A DNA stretch of 64,000 bases from Onishia niordana (GCF_004798965.1 NZ_SDSD01000002.1:514662-578661); one strand, 5' to 3'. Counted from the first letter of the stretch, positions 9,347-18,723 are shown. Notes: generated from the sequence alone by a model not told the origin. Program-made: numbers and translations.

Positions 9347-9769
9347 ATGAGCGACTTTTCCCTGCACCCCCGCCTGGATGCCGACACCCTTCATGTCACC
9401 GACCTGCCCTTGTGCCAGGTACGACTGATGAACGACGCCCGCTATTCCTGGCTGGTACTGATCCCCAGGCGAGCCGGCATCCGCGAGGTCTATGAACTCT
9501 CGGCGGATGATCAGGCGCAACTCTGGAAAGAGGCCACGGCATTGGGCCAGGCACTGATGGCGGCCAAGCAAGGCGACAAGCTCAACCTCGCGACGCTTGG
9601 CAACATGGTGCCTCAGCTGCATCTGCACGTGATCGTGCGTCATCAGGGCGATGACGCCTGGCCGGGGCCGGTGTGGGGACAAGGCCGCGCTGTTGCCTAT
9701 GACACCGCGCAGGAAACGGCGATGCGGGATTGTATGACGCGCTGCCTCGAGACAAGCGGCCTCAACTGA
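9347..9769 (+). CDS. HIT-family nucleotide hydrolase/transferase
   Basis: A 140-residue histidine-triad domain protein. The active-site region reads NMVPQLHLHVIVRH with H92 and H94; the first histidine of the usual HxHxH triad is Gln90. This is the common PQLHxHVI variant of bacterial HIT proteins, so it need not mean loss of activity. Known relatives hydrolyse AMP- or ADP-linked substrates such as diadenosine polyphosphates. It lies 39 nt after the AraC gene on the same strand, with a start preceded by GACGAGAAAGCC. The exact substrate cannot be predicted. Confidence 0.85.
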   Translation: MSDFSLHPRLDADTLHVTDLPLCQVRLMNDARYSWLVLIPRRAGIREVYELSADDQAQLWKEATALGQALMAAKQGDKLNLATLGNMVPQLHLHVIVRHQGDDAWPGPVWGQGRAVAYDTAQETAMRDCMTRCLETSGLN

Positions 9770-9800
9770 GCTCCCTCAAGCGTTATCCCCTGAGCCGGGG

Positions 9801-10811
9801 TCATCCGCCAAAGGGCGAGGACGCTTCAGGGGCGGGGCGGTCGAGCAGCGGTGCGCCATCGGGATCGGTACCGCCGGTGATCATCAGTGACACGCCAAGC
9901 GCACTGATCACCAGACCGCCTAAAAGCGACGCCCAGGCAAGGCGAGGACTCAGCTTATGCTGCGATTGGCGGGACAGGCGCCGCTCGGCCCAGCCACGCG
10001 CCATCACACTGGCTACCGCCAGGCCGGACACCGCGAGCGCCGTGCCGGCGGCCATCACCATGACCGCCGCCACACCGACCCAGAACTGCCCGAGCAGAGA
10101 CGCCGCGCCCAACAGCAGCACCCCGCCACTGCAGGGACGAATGCCGATCGCCACGACTGTGGCAAGCGCGGTGCGCCAATCACCCACTCGCTCAGGGGAC
10201 AGGTGATGCTCATGACCGCAGCCGCAGCCATCGTGATGATGAACGTGTGGGTCGGCCGAAGCGTGAGTCGACTCATGGCCCGCTCTGGCGCGCCACAGCC
10301 GCCGAACCGCGTTCAGGCACAGCCACAACCCGAGAACGGTGACCATCAGGAAGCTTAACTGCTCCACCCAGGCCACCGAGCCCATTGCCTGGCGGGTCAG
10401 CCAGCCAAGCCCGTGCACCAACACCGCGACCAGCAGGATGGCGACCACGCCCTGAAGTAACGAGGCGGCCGCGGAAAGCGAAAGCGCCCGCCCCCAGGCC
10501 CCGCCCTGCGACACCAGGTAGGTGCTGAGCACCGCCTTGCCATGGCCAGGCCCCGCCGCATGAAAGACCCCGTAGCCAAAGCTCACACCGAGCAACCCCG
10601 CCCAGGTAGCCGGCGATGGCGACCCGGAAAGCGCGGTAATGGCAAGTGTCAGCTGGCGATGCAGGTCCCGCTGCCAGCTGACGATGTCGAGCGATAGCGC
10701 CTGCACGCCGCCCTGTCCCACCCAGACGCCCAGGACGACAAAACACATCAGCACCACGCTGATCCCCATAAGGGCCGACCGCGTCGGGGCGCGCATGATC
10801 AAGCCTCGCAT
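9801..10811 (-). CDS. NicO/RcnA-type nickel/cobalt transporter with His-rich loop
   Basis: About 336 residues and six hydrophobic segments. The signature GYGVFHAAGPGHGKAVLSTY and the later IGIRPCSGG mark the NicO (RcnA-like) family of Ni/Co exporters. Between them is a metal-binding-looking loop rich in His and Cys (HVHHHDGCGCGHEHH). The upstream gene is a DUF1007 periplasmic protein whose 3' end overlaps this start by 13 nt. The pair is a recurrent arrangement for metal export or supply. The start at 10811 follows GGGGAGG with a short spacer; 10796 is an alternative without a suitable site. Confidence 0.85.
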   Translation of the reverse strand: MRGLIMRAPTRSALMGISVVLMCFVVLGVWVGQGGVQALSLDIVSWQRDLHRQLTLAITALSGSPSPATWAGLLGVSFGYGVFHAAGPGHGKAVLSTYLVSQGGAWGRALSLSAAASLLQGVVAILLVAVLVHGLGWLTRQAMGSVAWVEQLSFLMVTVLGLWLCLNAVRRLWRARAGHESTHASADPHVHHHDGCGCGHEHHLSPERVGDWRTALATVVAIGIRPCSGGVLLLGAASLLGQFWVGVAAVMVMAAGTALAVSGLAVASVMARGWAERRLSRQSQHKLSPRLAWASLLGGLVISALGVSLMITGGTDPDGAPLLDRPAPEASSPFGG

Positions 10812-11464
10812 ACCACCTCCCCGGTTTCGGCGAAGAAGCGCCCCAGGCCCGGCTCCGCGCTCTCGTCGACATCCAGCTGGGCGGCCCTCGCCACCTTGGC
10901 CGGGTCCGGATCGGCCGCGATGATCTGCGCATGACACGCCTCGCCCGCGCCGCGCAATGTCAGGGCATCGGCCCGCGGCGTCTCGTCCTCGGCTTCGTGC
11001 ACCACCTCGATATAGTAACTCGGGTCGAAGACCTGATAACGCAACGGCGTATCAGCCAGCGCCAGCGGTTTCTCCAACGGCAGCAGGAAACTGAAGACCA
11101 GCCGGCCGCCCTGCCGCCTGATGCTGTAGTCCTCGACTTCCCCCACCGCAACAGGGCGACCGCCGTGGTCGATCTCGGTGAAATACTCACGGGTGGCGAG
11201 GTTATCGCGGATTTCCAGGCCCAAAAGATCCAGGCGCTCCTCCATGCTGTCGGCGCTTTCCTCGGCGGCCAACTCTTCCATCACGACCAGGCTGTAAAAG
11301 GGATCCATTCGCCAGCGCTGCTGTAGCGCCGTGACGCGGCCTCGGTCGTCGAATTGCACCGTCATACCAAGATCGACCCAGCCATGAGGATGGGCATGCG
11401 CGACGCCAGCCGAGCCGAGCAGCAACACCATCAGCACAAGGCCGAGAAGGGATATTCTATTCAC
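10799..11464 (-). CDS. DUF1007-family periplasmic protein, partner of NicO transporter
   Basis: 221 residues from a GTG start with GGAG 7 nt upstream. The N-terminus is a clear signal peptide (LLGLVLMVLLLGSAGVAHA) followed directly by HPHGW, the usual mature start of DUF1007 proteins, whose His residues may bind metal. The rest is predicted beta-rich with SFLLPLEKPL and VFDPSYYIEV typical of the family. Translation of the downstream transporter begins inside this gene's last codons, so the two proteins probably work together in metal handling. No regulator gene lies next to them. Confidence 0.8.
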   Translation of the reverse strand: MNRISLLGLVLMVLLLGSAGVAHAHPHGWVDLGMTVQFDDRGRVTALQQRWRMDPFYSLVVMEELAAEESADSMEERLDLLGLEIRDNLATREYFTEIDHGGRPVAVGEVEDYSIRRQGGRLVFSFLLPLEKPLALADTPLRYQVFDPSYYIEVVHEAEDETPRADALTLRGAGEACHAQIIAADPDPAKVARAAQLDVDESAEPGLGRFFAETGEVVCEA

Positions 11465-11656
11465 TTGGGGTCTCCGCAACGTGGAGAGGCAAGGATCAAG
11501 GAGCAAGCGGCACCAGGCAACCATCAAATTGCCCGGCAAGCCCTGGGGGAGGCGTCAGGGCTTGCCGCCGTAGCAACCGAGAGAATCATCATCACAGGTA
11601 GCGACGCCTTTCGGCCCAGTCTGAAGCCGGAAGAGATGGCGTCAACCTGCCAGGGT

Positions 11657-12064
11657 TCATTGATTTGTCGATAGCCTCGCCTGCAACTCGGCCAGCAGCG
11701 TATCGAGGCTTTCGGCCGCCAGCGGCTGACGAGCGCGGTAGCCACTGAGCGAGAGACGGGTTTTGCCCTCTGACGCGGATAGGGCATATAGGCGCAGACG
11801 ATAGCCTGGCCAGGTGGCAAGTACGGCATCCAGTCGACCGAGATCCAGGTCGGCGTGGCGAATCACGAAGCCCCGGTCGAGCAACACCTGAAGTCCTTCA
11901 GACAGCACCTGCCGGGGTTCGACGGCCACCATCACCTCTCGAGGCTGCGGCTTTTCAGGCGCCCCTGCACAACCCGCGAGTGCCGCTATCACAAGGAGGA
12001 CAAGTGGCTTTTGCCATGTGCGCCCACCCCCCCCTTTGCCCGCCAACCACTGCCAGAACATCAT
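11657..12064 (-). CDS. Hypothetical lipoprotein (second of a related pair)
   Basis: 135 residues. The N-terminus has a lipobox (ALAGC, lipidation at about Cys32) after a hydrophobic segment. The rest is soluble and predicted alpha/beta. The stretch LLDRGFVIRHADLDLGRLDAV resembles LEANDFVIVETEAQLGLVTA in the adjacent upstream lipoprotein, suggesting a shared module. It overlaps that gene by 4 nt (translational coupling). No function is recognised. Confidence 0.65.
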   Translation of the reverse strand: MMFWQWLAGKGGGGRTWQKPLVLLVIAALAGCAGAPEKPQPREVMVAVEPRQVLSEGLQVLLDRGFVIRHADLDLGRLDAVLATWPGYRLRLYALSASEGKTRLSLSGYRARQPLAAESLDTLLAELQARLSTNQ

Positions 12065-12675
12065 GGTGTCGGCTCCTGTTGCGGAAGGGCTGGCTCGATG
12101 CCCGATTCAAGCGCTGTCTCAAGGTCTGGCTGGCGGCTTATGTCGTCGCGTAGCTCGCGACAGAATTCATCACTGGTGGCCACCCGACTGCTGCGCAAGC
12201 GACCATCTGCCTCGACGACCTGAATATCTCGTGTCGCTCTTACCTGGGTGTCACGGGCGACCACGGAAACACGCTCAACCTGGGTGGGGTCGACACCGAA
12301 GCTACGGTTGAGATTAACCGACATGCCAGCGCTGTGGTGACCTCTTCCCAGCCCGAAGAAACCTGACAAACCGAATGGCCAAGGCTCATACCAAGGGGCT
12401 CCATAGCCGGCCAATAGTCGGCTTTGCTGCGCCGTCACAAGCCCGAGCTGAGCCTCTGTCTCGACGATCACGAAGTCATTCGCCTCGAGCACCGCAATCA
12501 CCCGACGCAGATACCCCAATGACCCCGCATCATCAGCTTCCCATTGGCAGGCTGACGCGAGCGAATCCTGCGCCTGTGGCAGGTGCGCCGGCCCACTCGC
12601 ACAGCCGGCAAGAAGCAAGCCTCCTGCCATCCCCAACACGCCTACCCCTCTGAACCACTTCCGGTGTCGCTGCAT
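12061..12675 (-). CDS. Hypothetical lipoprotein (first of a related pair)
   Basis: About 204 residues, starting at ATG 12675 with AAGG 8 nt upstream. The signal sequence ends in LLLAGC (lipidation at about Cys25). A central Gly/Phe/Pro-rich stretch (WYEPWPFGLSGFFGLGRGHH) is followed by a beta-rich segment VNLNRSFG and a C-terminal acidic helix. The last residues are Pro/Gln-rich. It is the first gene of a two-gene lipoprotein operon; both products carry a short DFVI/GFVI module. Probably envelope-located; no specific family recognised. Confidence 0.65.
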   Translation of the reverse strand: MQRHRKWFRGVGVLGMAGGLLLAGCASGPAHLPQAQDSLASACQWEADDAGSLGYLRRVIAVLEANDFVIVETEAQLGLVTAQQSRLLAGYGAPWYEPWPFGLSGFFGLGRGHHSAGMSVNLNRSFGVDPTQVERVSVVARDTQVRATRDIQVVEADGRLRSSRVATSDEFCRELRDDISRQPDLETALESGIEPALPQQEPTP

Positions 12676-12873
12676 ACGCCGCACCTTGTTGTCTTTCTGA
12701 GTCCAAGCTTATATCTATCGTGCTCCCTACCAACACAGTGTATGCCGTCATCGTGCCAGTTGGGAAAGCACCTTTAAGAAAGCACCAAGCGTTATCTTCA
12801 ACGCCAGCAGGGTGGTCTTTTGCGCAAGCGTCGAGGATGATCAATATATCGTTCCGCCACTGCGAGAGCCTCT

Positions 12874-14043
12874 ATGAAGATCCTGATCGCCCCCGACAGC
12901 TACAAGGATGCCCTGCCCGCCCGCGCCGCCGCGGAGGCCATGGCGCGAGGCATTCTTGAGGCCGTGCCCACTGCCGAGACCCACTGCTGCCCGATGGGCG
13001 ACGGCGGCGAAGGTACATTGGATGCCCTGCTGGCCGCGACAGGCGCCAAGCGCCACCAGGCCCGCGTGCAGGATGCCCTGGGACGGCCACGGGAGGCATC
13101 CTGGGGCTATCAGGCCGACACCCGAACCGCTTTTATCGAACTGGCGGAAGCCAGTGGTCTCCAGCACCTTGAGCGCCACGAGCGCAGTGCCCTTCACAGC
13201 ACGACTTTCGGCGTCGGCGAACTGATCCTTGCCGCCCTCGATGCCGGTGCCGAGCGACTGCTGCTGACCCTCGGCGGCAGCTCCACCAACGATGCCGGTG
13301 CCGGCATGCTGGTGGCCCTCGGCGCGCGTCTGCTCGATGCCCAGGACCTCCCCCTGCCGCCTGGGGGAGCGGCACTCGCCAACCTGGCGACTCTCGACCT
13401 CACTGGCCTGGACCCTCGCCTGAGCGGGCTTGCCGTCGAGACCGCCGTCGACGTCGACAACCCCTTACTTGGCCCCCATGGCGCCAGCGCCGTGTTCGGC
13501 CCCCAGAAGGGCGCCAGCGACAGCGATGTCCTCACGCTGGACCAGGCGATTAGCCACTTCGCCGACCTCGCCGCTCTCAAGCTCGGCGACGATCACCGAG
13601 AACTGCCTGGGGCAGGCGCAGCCGGCGGCATGGGGTTCGCGGCCCGCGCCTTCCTCGGTGCACAACTCAGACCCGGCATCACGCTGGTGATGGAGCAGGT
13701 GGGCTTCGATGCCCTGCTCGAGAATGCCGATCTGGTGATCACCGGCGAGGGCCAGCTCGACGGCCAGAGTCTCGCCGGCAAGACCCCAGTAGGCATCGCC
13801 CGCGCCGCCCGCGCCAAGGGCGTCCCCGTGGTGGCCCTGGTCGGACGGCTGGGCGACGGCTGGCAGGCCGCTCATGACGAAGGGATCAGTGCCGCCTTTG
13901 CCCTGGCCGATGGCCCGATCACCCTCGATGAAGCCCTCACTCGCACCTCGGCGTTGTTAGCCGATCGCGCCGGCAGCCTGGTTCGCCTGCTGACAGCCAG
14001 CGCACACGCGCTTTCAGACAGTGGCGGTCGTGACTGCACATGA
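12874..14043 (+). CDS. glxK: Glycerate 2-kinase
   Basis: 389 residues, the usual length of the GarK/GlxK family. It phosphorylates D-glycerate to 2-phosphoglycerate with ATP, linking glyoxylate/glucarate or serine catabolism to glycolysis. Family motifs seen are MKILIAPDSYKDAL at the N-terminus, PMGDGGEGTLDALL (about 44-57), LLTLGGSSTNDAGAGML, and GEGQLDGQSLAGKTP near the C-terminus. It stands alone here, without glyoxylate carboligase or tartronate semialdehyde reductase genes beside it, so the feeding pathway is not shown. The gene symbol is by family only. Confidence 0.88.
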   Translation: MKILIAPDSYKDALPARAAAEAMARGILEAVPTAETHCCPMGDGGEGTLDALLAATGAKRHQARVQDALGRPREASWGYQADTRTAFIELAEASGLQHLERHERSALHSTTFGVGELILAALDAGAERLLLTLGGSSTNDAGAGMLVALGARLLDAQDLPLPPGGAALANLATLDLTGLDPRLSGLAVETAVDVDNPLLGPHGASAVFGPQKGASDSDVLTLDQAISHFADLAALKLGDDHRELPGAGAAGGMGFAARAFLGAQLRPGITLVMEQVGFDALLENADLVITGEGQLDGQSLAGKTPVGIARAARAKGVPVVALVGRLGDGWQAAHDEGISAAFALADGPITLDEALTRTSALLADRAGSLVRLLTASAHALSDSGGRDCT

Positions 14044-14186
14044 GCCAAACCTTGAAAAGGATCGACGTCGACGGCATGTCATAGGGCAGCACTATGATGA
14101 TGATGGCGAAACTTCGTTATCGACCAGCGTCGCCACACCTTACAGTAAGTACGAACAAACTCATTTGAGATCAAGGAGGTATCTAG

Positions 14187-14660
14187 ATGCCTGATACCAA
14201 CGTTATTGGATTGCACGAGAGCAGTGCCAGCCAGCTAGCCGACCGCCTCAACGCCCTGCTGGCCAACTACCAGATCTTCTACATGAACGTGCGTGGCTAT
14301 CACTGGAACGTGAAGGGCAACCAGTTCTTCGAGCTGCACACCAAGTTCGAGGAGTACTACACGGATCTGCTGCTCAAGGTCGATGAAGTCGCCGAGCGTA
14401 TTCTCACCCTGGGCCACACCCCGGTGCATGCCTACAGCGACTACGTGAAGATGTCGGATATCGCCGAGGACAAGGACGTGCACGACGGCCAGTCCTGCGT
14501 TCGCGGCATCCTGCAGGGCTATCAGTCGCTGATCGGCCTGCAGCGCGAGATTCTATCGATCGCCTCAGATGCCGATGATGAAGGTACCGCGGCTCAAGTG
14601 GGTGACTACATCCGCGAGCAGGAAAAAACCGTCTGGATGCTGAACGCCTACCTCGGTTGA
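14187..14660 (+). CDS. dps: Dps-family DNA-protecting ferritin-like protein
   Basis: 157 residues. The inter-subunit ferroxidase ligands are all present with canonical spacing: H39 (GYHWNVKG), H51, D66 and E70 (KVDEVAERI). Dps dodecamers oxidise and store Fe(II) with peroxide and can coat DNA under starvation or oxidative stress. The start has a very strong AAGGAGGT site. The last residues lack a long basic tail, so non-specific DNA binding may be weak. Monocistronic, with its own strong terminator. Confidence 0.93.
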   Translation: MPDTNVIGLHESSASQLADRLNALLANYQIFYMNVRGYHWNVKGNQFFELHTKFEEYYTDLLLKVDEVAERILTLGHTPVHAYSDYVKMSDIAEDKDVHDGQSCVRGILQGYQSLIGLQREILSIASDADDEGTAAQVGDYIREQEKTVWMLNAYLG

Positions 14661-14703
14661 TCAAGCCCCAGAGCTCGGCTTATACAGCCTCAGAGGTGGG
14701 GAT

Positions 14704-14731
14704 CACCTAAATGGTGGACATCATTTAGGTG
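14704..14731. repeat. 10-bp inverted repeat between dps and its terminator
   Basis: CACCTAAATG (14704-14713) and CATTTAGGTG (14722-14731) form a perfect 10-bp stem around an 8-nt loop, 44 nt after the dps stop codon. It has no T-tract, so it may be an mRNA 3' structure or a protein-binding site. Confidence 0.5.
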
Positions 14732-14750
14732 GTCGGTATCAATCGACAGA

Positions 14751-14780
14751 AAAGCGCCGCCCCCGGGCGGCGCTTTTTTA
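14751..14780 (+). terminator. Rho-independent terminator of dps
   Basis: A 10-12 bp GC-rich stem (GCGCCGCCC with GGGCGGCGC) and a short loop are followed by six T residues on the plus strand, about 90 nt after the dps stop. Confidence 0.9.
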
Positions 14781-14860
14781 TGGTATTCGTCCGGGAGGGC
14801 CGGCAGCCGCACGCAGAACTGTCCCTGGGAGCGGGGTAGATAAGCGTCACTTTTGCATTC

Positions 14861-17227
14861 CTACGGCGCAAAAAGCCTGCGCCAGCGATCAAGCGTCGTG
14901 CGCAGGCGCGCCTCGACCTGGCGTCGTCCGGGCAGACCGAGGCGCCTGGCCAGCCAGGCATCGGCCCGGCCCTGAAAGAGCACCGCGACCAGCAGCCAGG
15001 CATCGTCATCAAGGCCTGGCTCACCCTCTTGCCCTGCCACCGACTGGCTCATCACCACGCTTGCCTTGTGGCGCAGCACGAGCCCCCGGCGCACCAGGGC
15101 CTTAAGCGCTGGCCGCGCCAATGCGGGCGCCCGGTGACCTAACGCCACGTCGGCGATATCGCGCTGCATGATGGCAGTAAGCTCAGGCATTTCGCCTTCC
15201 GCCAGCAGCCGTGCCGCCAGGGAAGGGTCGAATTCCTTGAGCTCAAACGCCAACAGGCTTGGCAACAAGGCCTGGAAGCCATCGGCAAGCTCGCTTAACA
15301 GCGCCTCGCCGCGGGGGCTGGTGGCACAGGCCACCATCAGCGCATGTTCGCCGCTGGCCGCCTCCCGCGTCAGGCCCAGGCGTACGACGCGAAAGCCGCT
15401 TCGCTGCCAGAACGCCATCAGCCCGGCCTCGGCGCCAAAACTCGCACCGAGCAGATCGATGCCCGCCTCGCGCGCGCGCTCCAACTCGGCAGAGAGTAAC
15501 GCTCGGCCATGGCCGAGGCGTCGACAGCCTGGATCAACGGCAATGCGCATCACGCGCCGAATCCGTGATTCCAGCGACCTGCGGCTGCCGGCGTGAGCCG
15601 CAAGCGATTGTGCCAGCAAGTGGCCACGGGGGCGCCGCTCACCGCGAGCCACCTGCTCGGCCAAGCCAGGTTCGAAGCCGCCTTCATCAACGGTCAGTGC
15701 TACGGCCCGGAGCCCCTGATCATAAAGGCATACCACCCGGCCGCCGGGACCATCGAGCAGCCGGCGCAGATCGCTTGGCTGAGTGCGGTAATGCGCCTGC
15801 ACCAGCAGGCCAAACAATGTCCGCAGGCGTGGCTCGTCAGCGGCCAAGTCATCCCGGGAACACTCGACAATATCGGGCTCGCTTTTGCCCCTCGCCTCAT
15901 GGGGCTTGGCGCTTAGCTGTGTGTCACCGGGTTCGCTGTGTTGCCGGGCCTCGCAAGGCTCGGCATCGAGCATTAGCAACGTGTCAGTGAGCCGTTCCAG
16001 TGGATCATCCACGGCCCAGCGGATCGGCGTGGCCAGGTGCAGGCCCTGCCAGCCCGGGGTCTGACGCTCGAGGTGTTCGCGAAAGCGCAGCGCGAAGCCT
16101 CGCCCCGAGCCTTCATAGCCGTGAACGGTGGTGGCGAAGGCGATCCGCGGGAAGGCACTGAGCAACCGCGAGAGCAAGGGCGCAGGAATCGCCGCCGCTT
16201 CATCGACCAGCAACAGCGCGCCGGCCCCACCCTGCTCGCCGGCAAGGGCTGACTCCACCAGGGCATCCGGGGCGATAAAACGTACGCGAGCCGAGCCGTC
16301 GCCTGGGGCTCCCGCCACCGGCTCGCGGATTGTCTCGAGCACAAAGGTATTACCTTGTCGCCCGCCCTCGGGGCAGAGCATCGCCAAGCGCTCGAAGAGC
16401 GCCTCCACCGCCGCCGGGCGTGGCGCAGTGACCAGAATATCCGTTTCGCCTTTTGCCATTAGCCGGGCGCAGGCGATACCTAGGGCCGCGCTCTTGCCGC
16501 GGCCACGGTCGGCAGTCAGCACCAGCGGGCGCCGTCGCTTCAGCCGACAAAGGCGCGCGACCACCCGGGCCTGATCGACGGTCGCACAGTCAGTATCCTC
16601 TGGCGGCGACTCGCAGGGCGCCTTGGTCGGGATAGTCGTATTGCCATCCATCCCGTTAGGCAGACTCAGGCCTTCATCGGTGGTCCAGGTCGCGACCTGC
16701 GGCGAGGCCGAAAGCAGCCTTGCGAGGCGATCCAGATAGCGCGACTCCAGCTCATCGGCGCTGTAGGGATGCTCGGCAAGCCGGGCATAGTCGCCATCCG
16801 GCCGGGCGCCCCAATCCGGCGGCGTAAGCAGCACCAGCAGGCCACCGGCACGCAGCGTGCCTGAGACAGCGCCAAAGGCCTCGGGGTCGAAACCCGCCGC
16901 TGCAGAGACCGCATCGATCACCACAAGGCCATGCTCGCCCCCCAGACGGGTGCGCGCTTTGGCGGCGGGAAGCGCCACGATGCCTGCCGCCTCGAGGTCC
17001 GGCTGGGGTGTCCCCAGCCAGAGCGGGTCTGTCCAGTCGGTGGCCTGCCATAGCGAGACTGCCCGGGCGATGGCGCTCTCCACCGGAGCGGTGATCCACA
17101 AAAGGCCGCGGTGGCGCCGGGCCGTGAGGTGGCCAAGCAGGGTCATCAGCGCCTCATGCTCGGACGTATCGAGGGCAGGCACCGTATCGGGCGGCAACAC
17201 ATCAGGAGTAGTAGGCGGGATGCTCAT
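14861..17227 (-). CDS. tmcA: tRNA(Met) cytidine acetyltransferase TmcA
   Basis: About 788 residues from the chosen ATG. TmcA makes N4-acetylcytidine at the wobble position of elongator tRNA-Met, using acetyl-CoA and ATP/GTP hydrolysis, which improves codon discrimination. Visible in order: an N-terminal DUF1726-like domain, the P-loop LTADRGRGKSAALG, an ATPase core with LLLVDEAAAIPAPLLSRLL (DEA box), a GNAT module (RIAVDPGCRRLGHGRALL) and a C-terminal tRNA-binding tail. An Asp/Glu/Ser-rich insertion follows GYEGSGRGFALRF by about 60 residues. No clear Shine-Dalgarno precedes the start, and an ATG 15 nt upstream is an alternative. Lies downstream of the TRAP terminator, so it probably has its own promoter. 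Confidence 0.92.
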   Translation of the reverse strand: MSIPPTTPDVLPPDTVPALDTSEHEALMTLLGHLTARRHRGLLWITAPVESAIARAVSLWQATDWTDPLWLGTPQPDLEAAGIVALPAAKARTRLGGEHGLVVIDAVSAAAGFDPEAFGAVSGTLRAGGLLVLLTPPDWGARPDGDYARLAEHPYSADELESRYLDRLARLLSASPQVATWTTDEGLSLPNGMDGNTTIPTKAPCESPPEDTDCATVDQARVVARLCRLKRRRPLVLTADRGRGKSAALGIACARLMAKGETDILVTAPRPAAVEALFERLAMLCPEGGRQGNTFVLETIREPVAGAPGDGSARVRFIAPDALVESALAGEQGGAGALLLVDEAAAIPAPLLSRLLSAFPRIAFATTVHGYEGSGRGFALRFREHLERQTPGWQGLHLATPIRWAVDDPLERLTDTLLMLDAEPCEARQHSEPGDTQLSAKPHEARGKSEPDIVECSRDDLAADEPRLRTLFGLLVQAHYRTQPSDLRRLLDGPGGRVVCLYDQGLRAVALTVDEGGFEPGLAEQVARGERRPRGHLLAQSLAAHAGSRRSLESRIRRVMRIAVDPGCRRLGHGRALLSAELERAREAGIDLLGASFGAEAGLMAFWQRSGFRVVRLGLTREAASGEHALMVACATSPRGEALLSELADGFQALLPSLLAFELKEFDPSLAARLLAEGEMPELTAIMQRDIADVALGHRAPALARPALKALVRRGLVLRHKASVVMSQSVAGQEGEPGLDDDAWLLVAVLFQGRADAWLARRLGLPGRRQVEARLRTTLDRWRRLFAP

Positions 17228-17277
17228 GGCGCACAGCATGCGACATGCAGGGACATTGGGCCAGCCCTGGCACTGCT

Positions 17278-17311
17278 CAAAACCAAAGGCCTCCGTTACC
17301 GGGGGCCTTTG
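17278..17311 (-). terminator. Terminator-like hairpin after the TRAP operon
   Basis: Stem CAAAGGCC (17284-17291) with GGCCTTTG (17304-17311), extended by weaker inner pairs, is followed on the minus strand by GTTTTGAG. It lies about 50 nt beyond the dctM-like stop codon. Confidence 0.6.
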
Positions 17312-17358
17312 CATGCTAGTCGGGAATTGCCATTGCTCTGCTCTATTGCCCTCTCTGC

Positions 17359-18723
17359 CTAGCCGTAGGCCACGCTCGGCAGCCAGGTAGCAATCGCCGG
17401 CAGCAGGAACACCAAGATCAGAGCCACCAGCTGAATCAGGATGAAGGGCGCCACACCGCGATAAATGTCAGTGACCTTGATCTCCGGCGGCGCCACACCC
17501 TTGATGTAGAAGAGCGCAAAGCCTACTGGCGGGGTCAGGAAAGAGGTCTGCAGACACATCGCGAAGAGGATGGTGAACCACACCAGGTCGAAGCCCAACG
17601 ACTGTACCACCGGCGCCACCAGCGGCAGGATGATCAGGGTGATCTCCACCCAGTCGAGGAAGAAGCCCAGCAGGAAGACCGCAAACAGAATCACCAGCAC
17701 GATGGCATAGGGCTCCAGCGGCAGCCCCAGTAGGGCATTCTCGATCACCTCATCGCCGCCCAGCCCGCGCAGCACCACCGAGAAGGCGGTAGCACCCAGG
17801 AAGATGGCGAAGATGAAAGCCGAGGTACGAGTGGTCTGGTAGAGCGACTTGCTCATCACCGGCAGGGTCAGGCGACCGGACAGCAGCGCCAGTACCGTGG
17901 CTCCCAGCGCGCCCACCCCCGAGGCCTCGGTCGGGGTGGCGATGCCGGCGAAGATGGTGCCAAGCACGCCGAGGATCAGCGCGGCGGTGGGAATCACCGC
18001 CTTGATCACGTCCCAGATCACGCTGGGGCCGATCTTCGGCAGATTCTCCGGCGCCGGGGCGATATGCGGCTGAAACATCGGGCGCAGAATAGCGTAGGCG
18101 ACGTACATGGCACCGAGCATCAGGCCCGGGAAGAAGGCGCCCATGAACAGATCGCCCACCGAGGCCTCCGGCACCGCCAGGCGGTCGGCCATCAGCACCA
18201 GCATGATAGAGGGCGGAATTAGGATGCCCAGGGTGCCAGTGGCGCAAGCAGTGCCGACGGCGAAGCCCTTGTCGTACTTGTTCTCCATCATCACCGGCAG
18301 CGACAACATGCCCAACAGCACCACCGAGGCGCCGATAATGCCGGTGGTAGCGGCCAGCAGCACGCCGATCACGATCACGGTCACCGCATAGCCGCCGCGC
18401 ACGGCGCCGAACAGCTTGACCATGTTGTTCATCAGCTTCTCGGCAATGCCGGACTGATCGAGCATGATGCCCATGAAGATGAACATGGGCAGCGCGACCA
18501 GGGTTTCGCTTTCCACGAGCCCCCAGACCCGTTCGGGCATCAGGCCCATCGATGAGGAATAGTCGAACCACAGGTTGGCGCCGAAGTTCTCGACCGCCAC
18601 TACCCCGACCAGGGTCCAGATCACGGCGGTGCCGCCCAGTACCCAGGCAACGGGAAAACCGGTCATCAGCAACATGCCGAAGGTGACGAACATGCCGATG
18701 ACGAACATCGCTTCTAGAGACAT
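17359..18723 (-). CDS. TRAP transporter large permease (DctM-type)
   Basis: 454 residues, about 12 membrane segments. Family landmarks include MTGFPVAWVLGG near the N-terminus, VALPMFIFMGIML, GTLGILIPPSIMLVLMA and GVGALGATVLALLSGR. Together with the small permease it forms the Na+-driven membrane unit that takes substrate from the periplasmic receptor. The start ATG shares one base with the stop of the small permease gene (TGATG), indicating tight translational coupling. The substrate is set by the P protein and is not directly known. Confidence 0.93.
   Translation of the reverse strand: MSLEAMFVIGMFVTFGMLLMTGFPVAWVLGGTAVIWTLVGVVAVENFGANLWFDYSSSMGLMPERVWGLVESETLVALPMFIFMGIMLDQSGIAEKLMNNMVKLFGAVRGGYAVTVIVIGVLLAATTGIIGASVVLLGMLSLPVMMENKYDKGFAVGTACATGTLGILIPPSIMLVLMADRLAVPEASVGDLFMGAFFPGLMLGAMYVAYAILRPMFQPHIAPAPENLPKIGPSVIWDVIKAVIPTAALILGVLGTIFAGIATPTEASGVGALGATVLALLSGRLTLPVMSKSLYQTTRTSAFIFAIFLGATAFSVVLRGLGGDEVIENALLGLPLEPYAIVLVILFAVFLLGFFLDWVEITLIILPLVAPVVQSLGFDLVWFTILFAMCLQTSFLTPPVGFALFYIKGVAPPEIKVTDIYRGVAPFILIQLVALILVFLLPAIATWLPSVAYG

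Noticed and set aside
9347..9769. HIT protein as catalytically dead because the first triad His is Gln
   Set aside because: The PQLHxHVI form is common among HIT proteins, so inactivity cannot be inferred.
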